Assembly (NCBI GenBank): GCA_964057225.1
Contig: OZ059900.1
Location: 8,008,501-8,072,500, forward strand
DNA: 64,000 bases
DNA from: Auanema rhodensis
Lineage: Eukaryota > Nematoda > Chromadorea > Rhabditida > Rhabditidae
Direction of reading: 5' to 3'
In this document: positions 12,800 through 26,500 of the stretch, in pieces
Layout: every line of letters starts with the position of its first letter
How positions within the stretch are numbered: the stretch's first letter is position 1
Notes under the pieces: generated by a model
Database searches by the model: none
Told to the model about the DNA's origin: nothing
Seen by the model: the letters and a program-made list of their open reading frames with translations, nothing else
Translations under genes and position numbers: made by a program

Positions 12800-15700
12800 T
12801 CGACTATTTCTACATATATATGTCCAATTTTAACCACTTTGGTCAAAAAGGACCGAAAATATCAAGAATTATTGGTTTTTTGGGGTTTGAAGGGCATTTT
12901 GGCAAAATCAGTCAAACTTTTGATCTTAAGCATATTTTTTTTTCTAAAACGACTAAATGTATGAAATACTGTCAAAGAATGTTCATATAGGTGTATTTTG
13001 CACGAATATCAAAACTGATTGAAATATGGGCCTTTTTATGCTCAAAACGCCATATATTCAACGATTTTGGGTACAAAACATGTGAAAACTGTATGTTTTG
13101 ATCAGACCCTTTGAGATATGGATTTGAAATTCAGGATTCATAAACGTTGACTATTTTTACATATATATGTTCAATTTTAACCACTTTGGTCAAAAAGGAC
13201 CGAAAATATCAAGAATTATTGGTTTTTTGGGGTTTGAAGGGTATTTTGGCAAAATCAGTCAAACTTTTGATCTTAAGCATATTTTTTTCTTCTAAAACGA
13301 CTAAATGTATGAAATACTGTCATAGAATGTTCATATAGGTGTATTTTGCACGAATATCAAAACTGATTGAAATATGGGCCTTTTTATGTTCAAAACGCCA
13401 TATATTCAACGATTTTGGGTACAAAACATGTGAAAACTGTATGTTTTGATCAGACCCTTTGAGATATGGATTTGAAATTCAGGATTCATAAACTTTGACT
13501 ATTTTTACATATATATGTTCAATTTTAACCACTTTGGTCAAGAAGGACCGAAAATATCAAGAATTATTGGTTTTTTGGGGTTTGAAGGGCATTTTGGCAA
13601 AATCAGTCAAACTTTTGATCTTAAGCATATTTTTTTCTTCTAAAACGACTAAATGTATGAAATACTGTCAAAGAATGTTCATATAGGTGTATTTTGCACG
13701 AATATCAAAACTGATTGAAATATGGGCCTTTTTATGCTCAAAACGCCATATATTCAACGATTTTGGGTACAAAACATGTGAAAACTGTATGTTTTGATCA
13801 GACCCTTTGAGATATGGATTTGAAATTCAGGATTCATAAACTTTGACTATTTTTACATATATATGTTCAATTGTAACCACTTTGGTCAAAAAGGACCGAA
13901 AATATCAAGAATTATTGGTTTTTTGGGGTTTGAAGGGCATTTTGGCTGAATCAGTCAAACTTTTGATCTTAAGCATATTTTTTTCTTCTAAAACGACTAA
14001 ATGTATGAAATACTGTCATAGAATGTTCATATAGGTGTATTTTGCACGAATATCAAAACTGATTGAAATATGGGCCTTTTTATGCTCAAAACGCCATATA
14101 TTCAACGACTTTGGGTACAAAACATGTGAAAACGGTATGTTTTGATCAGACCCTTTGAGATATGGATTTGAAATTCAGGATTCATAAACTTCGACTATTT
14201 CTACATATATATGTCCAATTTTAACCACTTTGGTCAAAAAGGACCGAAAATATCAAGAATTATTGGTTTTTTGAGGATTGAAGGGCATTTTGGCAAAATC
14301 AGTCAAACTTTTGATCTTAAGCATATTTTTTTCTTCTAAAACGACTAAATGTATGAAATACTGTCATAGAATGTTCATATAGGTGTAGTTTGCACGAATA
14401 TCAAAACTGATTGAAATATGGGCCTTTTTATGCTCAAAACGCCATATATTCAACGATTTTGGGTACAAAACATGTGAAAACTGTATGTTTTGATCAGACC
14501 CTTTGAGATATGGATTTGAAATTCAGGATTCATAAACTTTGACTATTTTTACATATATATGTTCAATTTTAACCACTTTGGTCAAGAAGGACCGAAAATA
14601 TCAAGAATTATTGGTTTTTTGGGGTTTGAAGGGCATTTTGGCAAAATCAGTCAAACTTTTGATCTTAAGCATATTTTTTTCTTCTAAAACGACTAAATGT
14701 ATGAAATACTGTCATAGAATGTTCATATAGGTGTATTTTGCACGAATATCAAAACTGATTGAAATATGGGCCTTTTTATGCTCAAAACGCCATATATTCA
14801 ACGATTTTGGGTACAAAACATGTGAAAACTGTATGTTTTGATCAGACCCTTTGAGATATGGATTTGAAATTCAGGATTCATAAACTTTGACTATTTCTAC
14901 ATATATATGTCCAATTTTAACCACTTTGGTCAAAAAGGACCGAAAATATCAAGAACTATTGGTTTTTTGGGGTTTGAAGGGCATTTTGGCAAAATCAGTC
15001 AAACTTTTGATCTTAAGCATATTTTTTTCTTCTAAAACGACTAAATGTATGAAATACTGTCAAAGAATGTTCATATAGGTGTATTTTGCACGAATATCAA
15101 AACTGATTGAAATATGGGCCTTTTTATGCTCAAAACGCCATATATTCAACGATTTTGGGTACAAAACATGTGAAAACGGTATGTTTTGATCAGACCCTTT
15201 GAGATATGGATTTGAAATTCAGGATTCATAAACTTCGACTATTTCTACATATATATGTCCAATTTTAACCACTTTGGTCAAAAAGGACCGAAAATATCAA
15301 GAATTATTGGTTTTTTGGGGATTGAAGGGCATTTTGGCAAAATCAGTCAAACTTTTGATCTTAAGCATATTTTTTTCTTCTAAAACGACTAAATGTATGA
15401 AATACTGTCAAAGATTGTTCATATAGGTGTATTTTGCACGAATATCAAAACTGATTGAAATATGGGCCTTTTTATGCTCAAAACGCCATATATTCAACGA
15501 TTTTGGGTACAAAACATGTGAAAACTGTATGTTTTGATCAGACCCTTTGAGATATGGATTTAAAATTCAGGATTCATAAAATTCGACTATTTTTACATAT
15601 ATATGTCCAATTTTAACCACTTTGGTCAAAAAGGACCGAAAATATCAAGAATTATTGGTTTTTTGGGGTTTGAAGGGCATTTTGGCAAAATCAGTCAAAC

Positions 15701-15930
15701 TTTTGATCTTAAGCATATTTTTTTCTTCTAAAACGACTAAATGTATGAAATACTGTCATAGAATGTTCATATAGGTGTATTTTGCACGAATATCAAAACT
15801 GATTGAAATATGGGCCTTTTTATGCTCAAAACGCCATATATTCAACGATTTTGGGTACAAAACATGTGAAAACTGTATGTTTTGATCAGACCCTTTGAGA
15901 TATGGATTTGAAATTCAGGATTCATAAACT
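12800..15930. repeat. Ten-unit (3,479-bp) duplication, copy B
   Basis: This is the second copy of 9321-12451. It begins with the same 347-bp T2C+T11C unit, then the T348G unit at 13147, and ends with the G328A/C347A-linked unit at 15583. The following unit (15931) no longer matches the counterpart at 12452, which marks the end of the copied tract. Confidence 0.85.
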
Positions 15931-18017
15931 TCGACTATTTCTACATATATATGTCCAATTTTAACCACTTTGGTCAAAAAGGACCGAAAATATCAAGAAT
16001 TATTGGTTTTTTGGGGTTTGAAGGGCATTTTGGCTAAATCAGTCAAACTTTTGATCTTAAGCATGTTTTTTTCTTCTAAAACAACTAAATGTATGAAATA
16101 CTGTCATAAAATGTTCATATAGGTGTATTTTGCACGAATATAAAAACTGATTGAAATATGGGCCTTTTTATGTTCAAAACGCCATATATTCAACGATTTT
16201 GGGTACAAAACATGTGAAAACTGTATGTTTTGATCAGACCCTTTGAGATATGGATTTGAAATTCAGGATTCATAAACTTTGACTATTTTTACATATATAT
16301 GTCCAATTTTAACCACTTTGGTCAAAAAGGACCGAAAATATCAAGAATTATTGGTTTTTTGGGGATTGAAGGGCATTTTGGCAAAATCAGTCAAACTTTT
16401 GATCTTAAGCATATTTTTTTCTTCTAAAACGACTAAATGTATGAAATACTGTCATAGAATGTTCATATAGGTGTATTTTGCACGAATATCAAAACTGATT
16501 GAAATATGGGCCTTTTTATGCTCAAAACGCCATATATTCAACGATTTTGGGTACAAAACATGTGAAAACTGTATGTTTTGATCAGACCCTTTGAGATATG
16601 GATTTGAAATTCAGGATTCATAAACTTTGACTATTTTTACATATTTATGTTCAATTTTAACCACTTTGGTCAAAAAGGACCGAAAATATCAAGAATTATT
16701 GGTTTTTTGGGGTTTGAAGGGCATTTTGGCTGAATCAGTCAAACTTTTGATCTTAAGCATATTTTTTCCTTCTAAAACGACTAAATGTATGAAATACTTT
16801 CATAGAATGTTCATATAGGTGTATTTTGCACGAATATCAAAACTGATTGAAATATGGGCCTTTTTATGCTCAAAACGCCATATATTCAACGATTTTGGGT
16901 ACAAAACATGTGAAAACGGTATGTTTTGATCAGACCCTTTGAGATATGGATTTGAAATTCAGGATTCATAAACTTCGACTATTTTTACATATATATGTCC
17001 AATTTTAACCACTTTGGTCAAAAAGGACCGAAAATATCAAGAATTATTGGTTTTTTGGGGTTTGAAGGGCATTTTGGCAAAATCAGTCAAACTTTTGATC
17101 TTAAGCATATTTTTTTCTTCTAAAACGACTAAATGTATGAAATACTGTCAAAGATTGTTCATATAGGTGTATTTTGCACGAATATCAAAACTGATTGAAA
17201 TATGGGCCTTTTTATGCTCAAAACGCCATATATTCAACGATTTTGGGTACAAAACATGTGAAAACTGTATGTTTTGATCAGACCCTTTGAGATATGGATT
17301 TAAAATTCAGGATTCATAAAATTCGACTATTTTTACATATATATGTCCAATTTTAACCACTTTGGTCAAAAAGGACCGAAAATATCAAGAATTATTGGTT
17401 TTTTGGGGTTTGAAGGGCATTTTGGCAAAATCAGTCAAACTTTTGATCTTAAGCATATTTTTTTCTTCTAAAACGACTAAATGTATGAAATACTGTCATA
17501 GAATGTTCATATAGGTGTATTTTGCAAGAATATCAAAACTGATTGAAATATGGGCCTTTTTATGCTCAAAACGCCATATATTCAACGATTTTGGGTACAA
17601 AACATGTGAAAACTGTATGTTTTGATCAGACCCTTTGAGATATGGATTTGAAATTCAGAATTCATAAACTTCGACTATTTCTACACATATATGTCCAATT
17701 TTAACCACTTTGGTCAAAAAGGACCGAAAATATCAAGAATTATTGGTTTTTTGGGGATTGAAGGGCATTTTGGCAAAATCAGTCAAACTTTTGATCTTAA
17801 GCATATTTTTTTCTTCTAAAACGACTAAATGTATGAAATACTGTCATAGAATGTTCATATAGGTGTATTTTGCACGAATATCAAAACTGATTGAAATATG
17901 GGCCTTTTTATGCTCCAAACGCCATATATTCAACGATTTTGGGTACAAACATGTGAAAACTGTATGTTTTGATCAGACCCTTTGAGATATGGATTTGAAA
18001 TCCAGGATTCATAAACT
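13147..18017. repeat. Sub-array 2: fourteen units
   Basis: Units start at 13147 plus multiples of 348, the last at 17671. Only the final unit deviates in length: it is 347 bp, through loss of one A in the gggtacaaaac region near 17945. The left part is the second copy of a ten-unit duplication. The unit at 15931 carries several private changes near 16064-16141 (catgttt, acaacta, cataaaatg and C212A). Confidence 0.95.
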
Positions 18018-18365
18018 TTGACTATTTTTACATATATATGACCAATTTTAACCACTTTGGTCAAAAAGGACCGAAAATATCAAGAATTATTGGTTTTTTG
18101 GGGTTTGAAGGGCATTTTGGCTGAATCAGTCAAACTTTTGATCTTAAGCATATTTTTTTCTTCTAAAACGACTAAATGTATGAAATACTGTCATAGAATG
18201 TTCATATAGGTGTATTTTGCACGAATATCAAAACTGATTGAAATATGGGCCTTTTTATGCTCAAAACGCCATATATTCAACGATTTTGGGTACAAAACAT
18301 GTGAAAACTGTATGTTTTGATCAGACCCTTTGAGATATGGATTTGAAATTCAGGATTCATAAACT

Positions 18366-19061
18366 TTGACTATTTTTACATATATATGTTCAATTGTAAC
18401 CACTTTGGTCAAAAAGGACCGAAAATATCAAGAATTATATGTTTTTTGGGGTTTGAAGGGCATTTTGGCTAAATCAGTCAAACTTTTGATCTTAAGCATA
18501 TTTTTTTCTTCTAAAACGACTAAATGTATGAAATACTGTCATAGAATGTTCATATAGGTGTATTTTGCACGAATATCAAAACTGATTGAAATATGGGCCT
18601 TTTTATGCTCAAAACGCCATATATTCAACGATTTTGGGTACAAAACATGTGAAAACTGTATGTTTTGATCAGACCCTTTGAGATATGGATTTGAAATTCA
18701 GGATTCATAAACTTTGACTATTTTTACATATATATGTTCAATTGTAACCACTTTGGTCAAAAAGGACCGAAAATATCAAGAATTATATGTTTTTTGGGGT
18801 TTGAAGGGCATTTTGGCTAAATCAGTCAAACTTTTGATCTTAAGCATATTTTTTTCTTCTAAAACGACTAAATGTATGAAATACTGTCATAGAATGTTCA
18901 TATAGGTGTATTTTGCACGAATATCAAAACTGATTGAAATATGGGCCTTTTTATGCTCAAAACGCCATATATTCAACGATTTTGGGTACAAAACATGTGA
19001 AAACTGTATGTTTTGATCAGACCCTTTGAGATATGGATTTAAAATTCAGGATTCATAAAAT
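18366..19061. repeat. Twin unit: one monomer duplicated in tandem
   Basis: Units 18366 and 18714 share private changes found nowhere else that I could see: gaattatatg in place of gaattattgg, together with T31G and A105T. They appear the same until the end of the second unit, which switches to the G328A/C347A form. This is a direct example of single-unit duplication. Confidence 0.88.
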
Positions 19062-19409
19062 TCGACTATTTTTACATATATATGTCCAATTTTAACCACT
19101 TTGGTCAAAAAGGACCGAAAATATCAAGAATTATTGGTTTTTTGGGGTTTGAAGGGCATTTTGGCAAAATCAGTCAAACTTTTGATCTTAAGCATATTTT
19201 TTTCTTCTAAAACGACTAAATGTATGAAATACTGTCATAGAATGTTCATATAGGTGTATTTTGCACGAATATCAAAACTGATTGAAATATGGGCCTTTTT
19301 ATGCTCAAAACGCCATATATTCAACGATTTTGGGTACAAAACATGTGAAAACTGTATGTTTTGATCAGACCCTTTGAGATATGGATTTGAAATTCAGGAT
19401 TCATAAACT

Positions 19410-22400
19410 TCGACTATTTCTACATATATATGTTCAATTTTAACCACTTTGGTCAAAAAGGACCGAAAATATCAAGAATTATTGGTTTTTTGGGGTTTGA
19501 AGGGCATTTTGGCTGAATCAGTCAAACTTTTGATCTTAAGCATATTTTTTTCTTCTAAAACGACTAAATGTATGAAATACTGTCATAGAATGTTCATATA
19601 GGTGTATTTTGCACGAATATCAAAACTGATTGAAATATGGGCCTTTTTATGCTCAAAACGCCATATATTCAACGATTTTGGGTACAAAACATGTGAAAAC
19701 GGTATGTTTTGATCAGACCCTTTGAGATATGGATTTGAAATTCAGGATTCATAAACTTTGACTATTTCTACATATATATGTCCCATTTTAACCACTTTGG
19801 TCAAAAAGGACCGAAAATATCAAGAATTATTGGTTTTTTGGGGTTTGAAGGGCATTTTGGCAAAATCAGTCAAACTTTTGATCTTAAGCATATTTTTTTC
19901 TTCTAAAACGACTAAATGTATGAAATACTGTCAAAGATTGTTCATATAGGTGTATTTTGCACGAATATCAAAACTGATTGAAATATGGGCCTTTTTATGC
20001 TCAAAACGCCATATATTCAACGATTTTGGGTACAAAACATGTGAAAACTGTATGTTTTGATCAGACCCTTTGAGATATGGATTTGAAATTCAGGATTCAT
20101 AAACTTCGACTATTTCTACATATATATGTCCAATTTTAACCACTTTGGTCAAAAAGGACCGAAAATATCAAGAATTATTGGTTTTTTGGGGATTGAAGGG
20201 CATTTTGGCAAAATCAGTCAAACTTTTGATCTTAAGCATATTTTTTTCTTCTAAAACGACTAAATGTATGAAATACTGTCAAAGATTGTTCATATAGGTG
20301 TATTTTGCACGAATATCAAAACTGATTGAAATATGGGCCTTTTTATGCTCAAAACGCCATATATTCAACGATTTTGGGTACAAAACATGTGAAAACTGTA
20401 TGTTTTGATCAGACCCTTTGAGATATGGATTTGAAATTCAGGATTCATAAACTTTGACTATTTTTACATATATATGTCCAATTTTAACCACTTTGGTCAA
20501 AAAGGACCGAAAATATCAAGAATTATTGGTTTTTTGGGGATTGAAGGGCATTTTGGCAAAATCAGTCAAACTTTTGATCTTAAGCATATTTTTTTCTTCT
20601 AAAACGACTAAATGTATGAAATACTGTCATAGAATGTTCATATAGGTGTATTTTGCACGAATATCAAAACTGATTGAAATATGGGCCTTTTTATGCTCCA
20701 AACGCCATATATTCAACGATTTTGGGTACAAAACATGTGAAAACGGTATGTTTTGATCAGACCCTTTGAGATATGGATTTGAAATCCAGGATTCATAAAC
20801 TTTGACTATTTTTACATATATATGACCAATTTTAACCACTTTGGTCAAAAAGGACCGAAAATATCAAGAATTATTGGTTTTTTGGGGTTTGAAGGGCATT
20901 TTGGCAAAATCAGTCAAACTTTTGATCTTAAGCATATTTTTTTCTTCTAAAACGACTAAATGTATGAAATACTGTCAAAGATTGTTCATATAGGTGTATT
21001 TTGCACGAATATCAAAACTGATTGAAATATGGGCCTTTTTATGCTCAAAACGCCATATATTCAACGATTTTGGGTACAAAACATGTGAAAACTGTATGTT
21101 TTGATCAGACCCTTTGAGATATGGATTTGAAATTCAGGATTCATAAACTTTGACTATTTCTACATATATATGTCCAATTTTAACCACTTTGGTCAAAAAG
21201 GACCGAAAATATCAAGAATTATTGGTTTTTTGGGGTTTGAAGGGCATTTTGGCAAAATCAGTCAAACTTTTGATCTTAAGCATATTTTTTTCTTCTAAAA
21301 CGACTAAATGTATGAAATACTGTCAAAGATTGTTCATATAGGTGTATTTTGCACGAATATCAAAACTGATTGAAATATGGGCCTTTTTATGCTCAAAACG
21401 CCATATATTCAACGATTTTGGGTACAAAACATGTGAAAACTGTATGTTTTGATCAGACCCTTTGAGATATGGATTTGAAATTCAGGATTCATAAACTTCG
21501 ACTATTTCTACATATATATGTTCAATTTTAACCACTTTGGTCAAAAAGGACCGAAAATATCAAGAATTATTGGTTTTTTGGGGTTTGAAGGGCATTTTGG
21601 CTGAATCAGTCAAACTTTTGATCTTAAGCATATTTTTTTCTTCTAAAACGACTAAATGTATGAAATACTGTCATAGAATGTTCATATAGGTGTATTTTGC
21701 ACGAATATCAAAACTGATTGAAATATGGGCCTTTTTATGCTCAAAACGCCATATATTCAACGATTTTGGGTACAAAACATGTGAAAACGGTATGTTTTGA
21801 TCAGACCCTTTGAGATATGGATTTGAAATTCAGGATTCATAAACTTTGACTATTTCTACATATATATGTCCCATTTTAACCACTTTGGTCAAAAAGGACC
21901 GAAAATATCAAGAATTATTGGTTTTTTGGGGTTTGAAGGGCATTTTGGCAAAATCAGTCAAACTTTTGATCTTAAGCATATTTTTTTCTTCTAAAACGAC
22001 TAAATGTATGAAATACTGTCAAAGATTGTTCATATAGGTGTATTTTGCACGAATATCAAAACTGATTGAAATATGGGCCTTTTTATGCTCAAAACGCCAT
22101 ATATTCAACGATTTTGGGTACAAAACATGTGAAAACTGTATGTTTTGATCAGACCCTTTGAGATATGGATTTGAAATTCAGGATTCATAAACTTCGACTA
22201 TTTCTACATATATATGTCCAATTTTAACCACTTTGGTCAAAAAGGACCGAAAATATCAAGAATTATTGGTTTTTTGGGGATTGAAGGGCATTTTGGCAAA
22301 ATCAGTCAAACTTTTGATCTTAAGCATATTTTTTTCTTCTAAAACGACTAAATGTATGAAATACTGTCAAAGATTGTTCATATAGGTGTATTTTGCACGA

Positions 22401-23585
22401 ATATCAAAACTGATTGAAATATGGGCCTTTTTATGCTCAAAACGCCATATATTCAACGATTTTGGGTACAAAACATGTGAAAACTGTATGTTTTGATCAG
22501 ACCCTTTGAGATATGGATTTGAAATTCAGGATTCATAAACTTTGACTATTTTTACATATATATGTCCAATTTTAACCACTTTGGTCAAAAAGGACCGAAA
22601 ATATCAAGAATTATTGGTTTTTTGGGGATTGAAGGGCATTTTGGCAAAATCAGTCAAACTTTTGATCTTAAGCATATTTTTTTCTTCTAAAACGACTAAA
22701 TGTATGAAATACTGTCATAGAATGTTCATATAGGTGTATTTTGCACGAATATCAAAACTGATTGAAATATGGGCCTTTTTATGTTCAAAACGCCATATAT
22801 TCAACGATTTTGGGTACAAAACATGTGAAAACGGTATGTTTTGATCAGACCCTTTGAGATATGGATTTGAAATTCAGGATTCATAAACTTTGACTATTTC
22901 TACATATATATGTCCAATTTTAACCACTTTGGTCAAAAAGGACCGAAAATATCAAGAATTATTGGTTTTTTGGGGATTGAAGGGCATTTTGGCAAAATCA
23001 GTCAAACTTTTGATCTTAAGCATATTTTTTTCTTCTAAAACGACTAAATGTATGAAATACTGTCAAAGATTGTTCATATAGGTGTATTTTGCACGAATAT
23101 CAAAACTGATTGAAATATGGGCCTTTTTATGCTCAAAACGCCATATATTCAACGATTTTGGGTACAAAACATGTGAAAACTGTATGTTTTGATCAGACCC
23201 TTTGAGATATGGATTTGAAATTCAGGATTCATAAACTTTGACTATTTTTACATATATATGTCCAATTTTAACCACTTTGGTCAAAAAGGACCGAAAATAT
23301 CAAGAATTATTGGTTTTTTGGGGATTGAAGGGCATTTTGGCAAAATCAGTCAAACTTTTGATCTTAAGCATATTTTTTTCTTCTAAAACGACTAAATGTA
23401 TGAAATACTGTCATAGAATGTTCATATAGGTGTATTTTGCACGAATATCAAAACTGATTGAAATATGGGCCTTTTTATGCTCCAAACGCCATATATTCAA
23501 CGATTTTGGGTACAAAACATGTGAAAACGGTATGTTTTGATCAGACCCTTTGAGATATGGATTTGAAATTCAGGATTCATAAACT
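19410..23585. repeat. Twelve-unit higher-order repeat (4,176 bp), copy 1
   Basis: It is made of two six-unit (2,088-bp) repeats. The marker tgtcccatttt unit lies at 19758 and 21846. The two halves differ in their last three units: the tgaccaat unit at 20802 has its counterpart at 22890 without that change, and 20454 has ctccaaacg where 22542 has tgttcaaaacg. The first ten units (19410-22889) match 23586-27065 at every diagnostic site I compared, with an offset of exactly 4,176. Confidence 0.88.
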
Positions 23586-26500
23586 TCGACTATTTCTACA
23601 TATATATGTTCAATTTTAACCACTTTGGTCAAAAAGGACCGAAAATATCAAGAATTATTGGTTTTTTGGGGTTTGAAGGGCATTTTGGCTGAATCAGTCA
23701 AACTTTTGATCTTAAGCATATTTTTTTCTTCTAAAACGACTAAATGTATGAAATACTGTCATAGAATGTTCATATAGGTGTATTTTGCACGAATATCAAA
23801 ACTGATTGAAATATGGGCCTTTTTATGCTCAAAACGCCATATATTCAACGATTTTGGGTACAAAACATGTGAAAACGGTATGTTTTGATCAGACCCTTTG
23901 AGATATGGATTTGAAATTCAGGATTCATAAACTTTGACTATTTCTACATATATATGTCCCATTTTAACCACTTTGGTCAAAAAGGACCGAAAATATCAAG
24001 AATTATTGGTTTTTTGGGGTTTGAAGGGCATTTTGGCAAAATCAGTCAAACTTTTGATCTTAAGCATATTTTTTTCTTCTAAAACGACTAAATGTATGAA
24101 ATACTGTCAAAGATTGTTCATATAGGTGTATTTTGCACGAATATCAAAACTGATTGAAATATGGGCCTTTTTATGCTCAAAACGCCATATATTCAACGAT
24201 TTTGGGTACAAAACATGTGAAAACTGTATGTTTTGATCAGACCCTTTGAGATATGGATTTGAAATTCAGGATTCATAAACTTCGACTATTTCTACATATA
24301 TATGTCCAATTTTAACCACTTTGGTCAAAAAGGACCGAAAATATCAAGAATTATTGGTTTTTTGGGGATTGAAGGGCATTTTGGCAAAATCAGTCAAACT
24401 TTTGATCTTAAGCATATTTTTTTCTTCTAAAACGACTAAATGTATGAAATACTGTCAAAGATTGTTCATATAGGTGTATTTTGCACGAATATCAAAACTG
24501 ATTGAAATATGGGCCTTTTTATGCTCAAAACGCCATATATTCAACGATTTTGGGTACAAAACATGTGAAAACTGTATGTTTTGATCAGACCCTTTGAGAT
24601 ATGGATTTGAAATTCAGGATTCATAAACTTTGACTATTTTTACATATATATGTCCAATTTTAACCACTTTGGTCAAAAAGGACCGAAAATATCAAGAATT
24701 ATTGGTTTTTTGGGGATTGAAGGGCATTTTGGCAAAATCAGTCAAACTTTTGATCTTAAGCATATTTTTTTCTTCTAAAACGACTAAATGTATGAAATAC
24801 TGTCATAGAATGTTCATATAGGTGTATTTTGCACGAATATCAAAACTGATTGAAATATGGGCCTTTTTATGCTCCAAACGCCATATATTCAACGATTTTG
24901 GGTACAAAACATGTGAAAACGGTATGTTTTGATCAGACCCTTTGAGATATGGATTTGAAATCCAGGATTCATAAACTTTGACTATTTTTACATATATATG
25001 ACCAATTTTAACCACTTTGGTCAAAAAGGACCGAAAATATCAAGAATTATTGGTTTTTTGGGGTTTGAAGGGCATTTTGGCAAAATCAGTCAAACTTTTG
25101 ATCTTAAGCATATTTTTTTCTTCTAAAACGACTAAATGTATGAAATACTGTCAAAGATTGTTCATATAGGTGTATTTTGCACGAATATCAAAACTGATTG
25201 AAATATGGGCCTTTTTATGCTCAAAACGCCATATATTCAACGATTTTGGGTACAAAACATGTGAAAACTGTATGTTTTGATCAGACCCTTTGAGATATGG
25301 ATTTGAAATTCAGGATTCATAAACTTTGACTATTTCTACATATATATGTCCAATTTTAACCACTTTGGTCAAAAAGGACCGAAAATATCAAGAATTATTG
25401 GTTTTTTGGGGTTTGAAGGGCATTTTGGCAAAATCAGTCAAACTTTTGATCTTAAGCATATTTTTTTCTTCTAAAACGACTAAATGTATGAAATACTGTC
25501 AAAGATTGTTCATATAGGTGTATTTTGCACGAATATCAAAACTGATTGAAATATGGGCCTTTTTATGCTCAAAACGCCATATATTCAACGATTTTGGGTA
25601 CAAAACATGTGAAAACTGTATGTTTTGATCAGACCCTTTGAGATATGGATTTGAAATTCAGGATTCATAAACTTCGACTATTTCTACATATATATGTTCA
25701 ATTTTAACCACTTTGGTCAAAAAGGACCGAAAATATCAAGAATTATTGGTTTTTTGGGGTTTGAAGGGCATTTTGGCTGAATCAGTCAAACTTTTGATCT
25801 TAAGCATATTTTTTTCTTCTAAAACGACTAAATGTATGAAATACTGTCATAGAATGTTCATATAGGTGTATTTTGCACGAATATCAAAACTGATTGAAAT
25901 ATGGGCCTTTTTATGCTCAAAACGCCATATATTCAACGATTTTGGGTACAAAACATGTGAAAACGGTATGTTTTGATCAGACCCTTTGAGATATGGATTT
26001 GAAATTCAGGATTCATAAACTTTGACTATTTCTACATATATATGTCCCATTTTAACCACTTTGGTCAAAAAGGACCGAAAATATCAAGAATTATTGGTTT
26101 TTTGGGGTTTGAAGGGCATTTTGGCAAAATCAGTCAAACTTTTGATCTTAAGCATATTTTTTTCTTCTAAAACGACTAAATGTATGAAATACTGTCAAAG
26201 ATTGTTCATATAGGTGTATTTTGCACGAATATCAAAACTGATTGAAATATGGGCCTTTTTATGCTCAAAACGCCATATATTCAACGATTTTGGGTACAAA
26301 ACATGTGAAAACTGTATGTTTTGATCAGACCCTTTGAGATATGGATTTGAAATTCAGGATTCATAAACTTCGACTATTTCTACATATATATGTCCAATTT
26401 TAACCACTTTGGTCAAAAAGGACCGAAAATATCAAGAATTATTGGTTTTTTGGGGATTGAAGGGCATTTTGGCAAAATCAGTCAAACTTTTGATCTTAAG

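Larger units (their letters stand above)
279..13146. repeat. Sub-array 1: mixed 347/348-bp units
   Basis: Thirty-seven complete units start at 279, 627, 975, 1323, 1670, 2018, 2366, 2714, 3061, 3409, 3757, 4104, 4452, 4800, 5147, 5495, 5843, 6191, 6539, 6886, 7234, 7582, 7930, 8277, 8625, 8973, 9321, 9668, 10016, 10364, 10712, 11060, 11408, 11756, 12104, 12452 and 12800. Eight of them are 347 bp long (1323, 2714, 3757, 4800, 6539, 7930, 9321, 12800), each lacking one base in the T-rich tract near unit positions 135-146. Private variants here include the tgtccaaattt/accgagaat unit (2018, 3061, 7234, 8625), the G83A unit (627, 1670, 6886, 7930, 8277) and the T348G unit (4104, 5147, 9668, continuing at 13147). 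No gene or unique sequence is present. Confidence 0.95.

Noticed and set aside
20627-20848. Minus-strand frames of 71-73 codons (also 24803-25024, 54334-54549, 54682-54897, 57217-57432)
   Set aside because: They open only where a single base change removes a stop in that unit, and appear again only where the segment was copied. They are shadows of the repeat.
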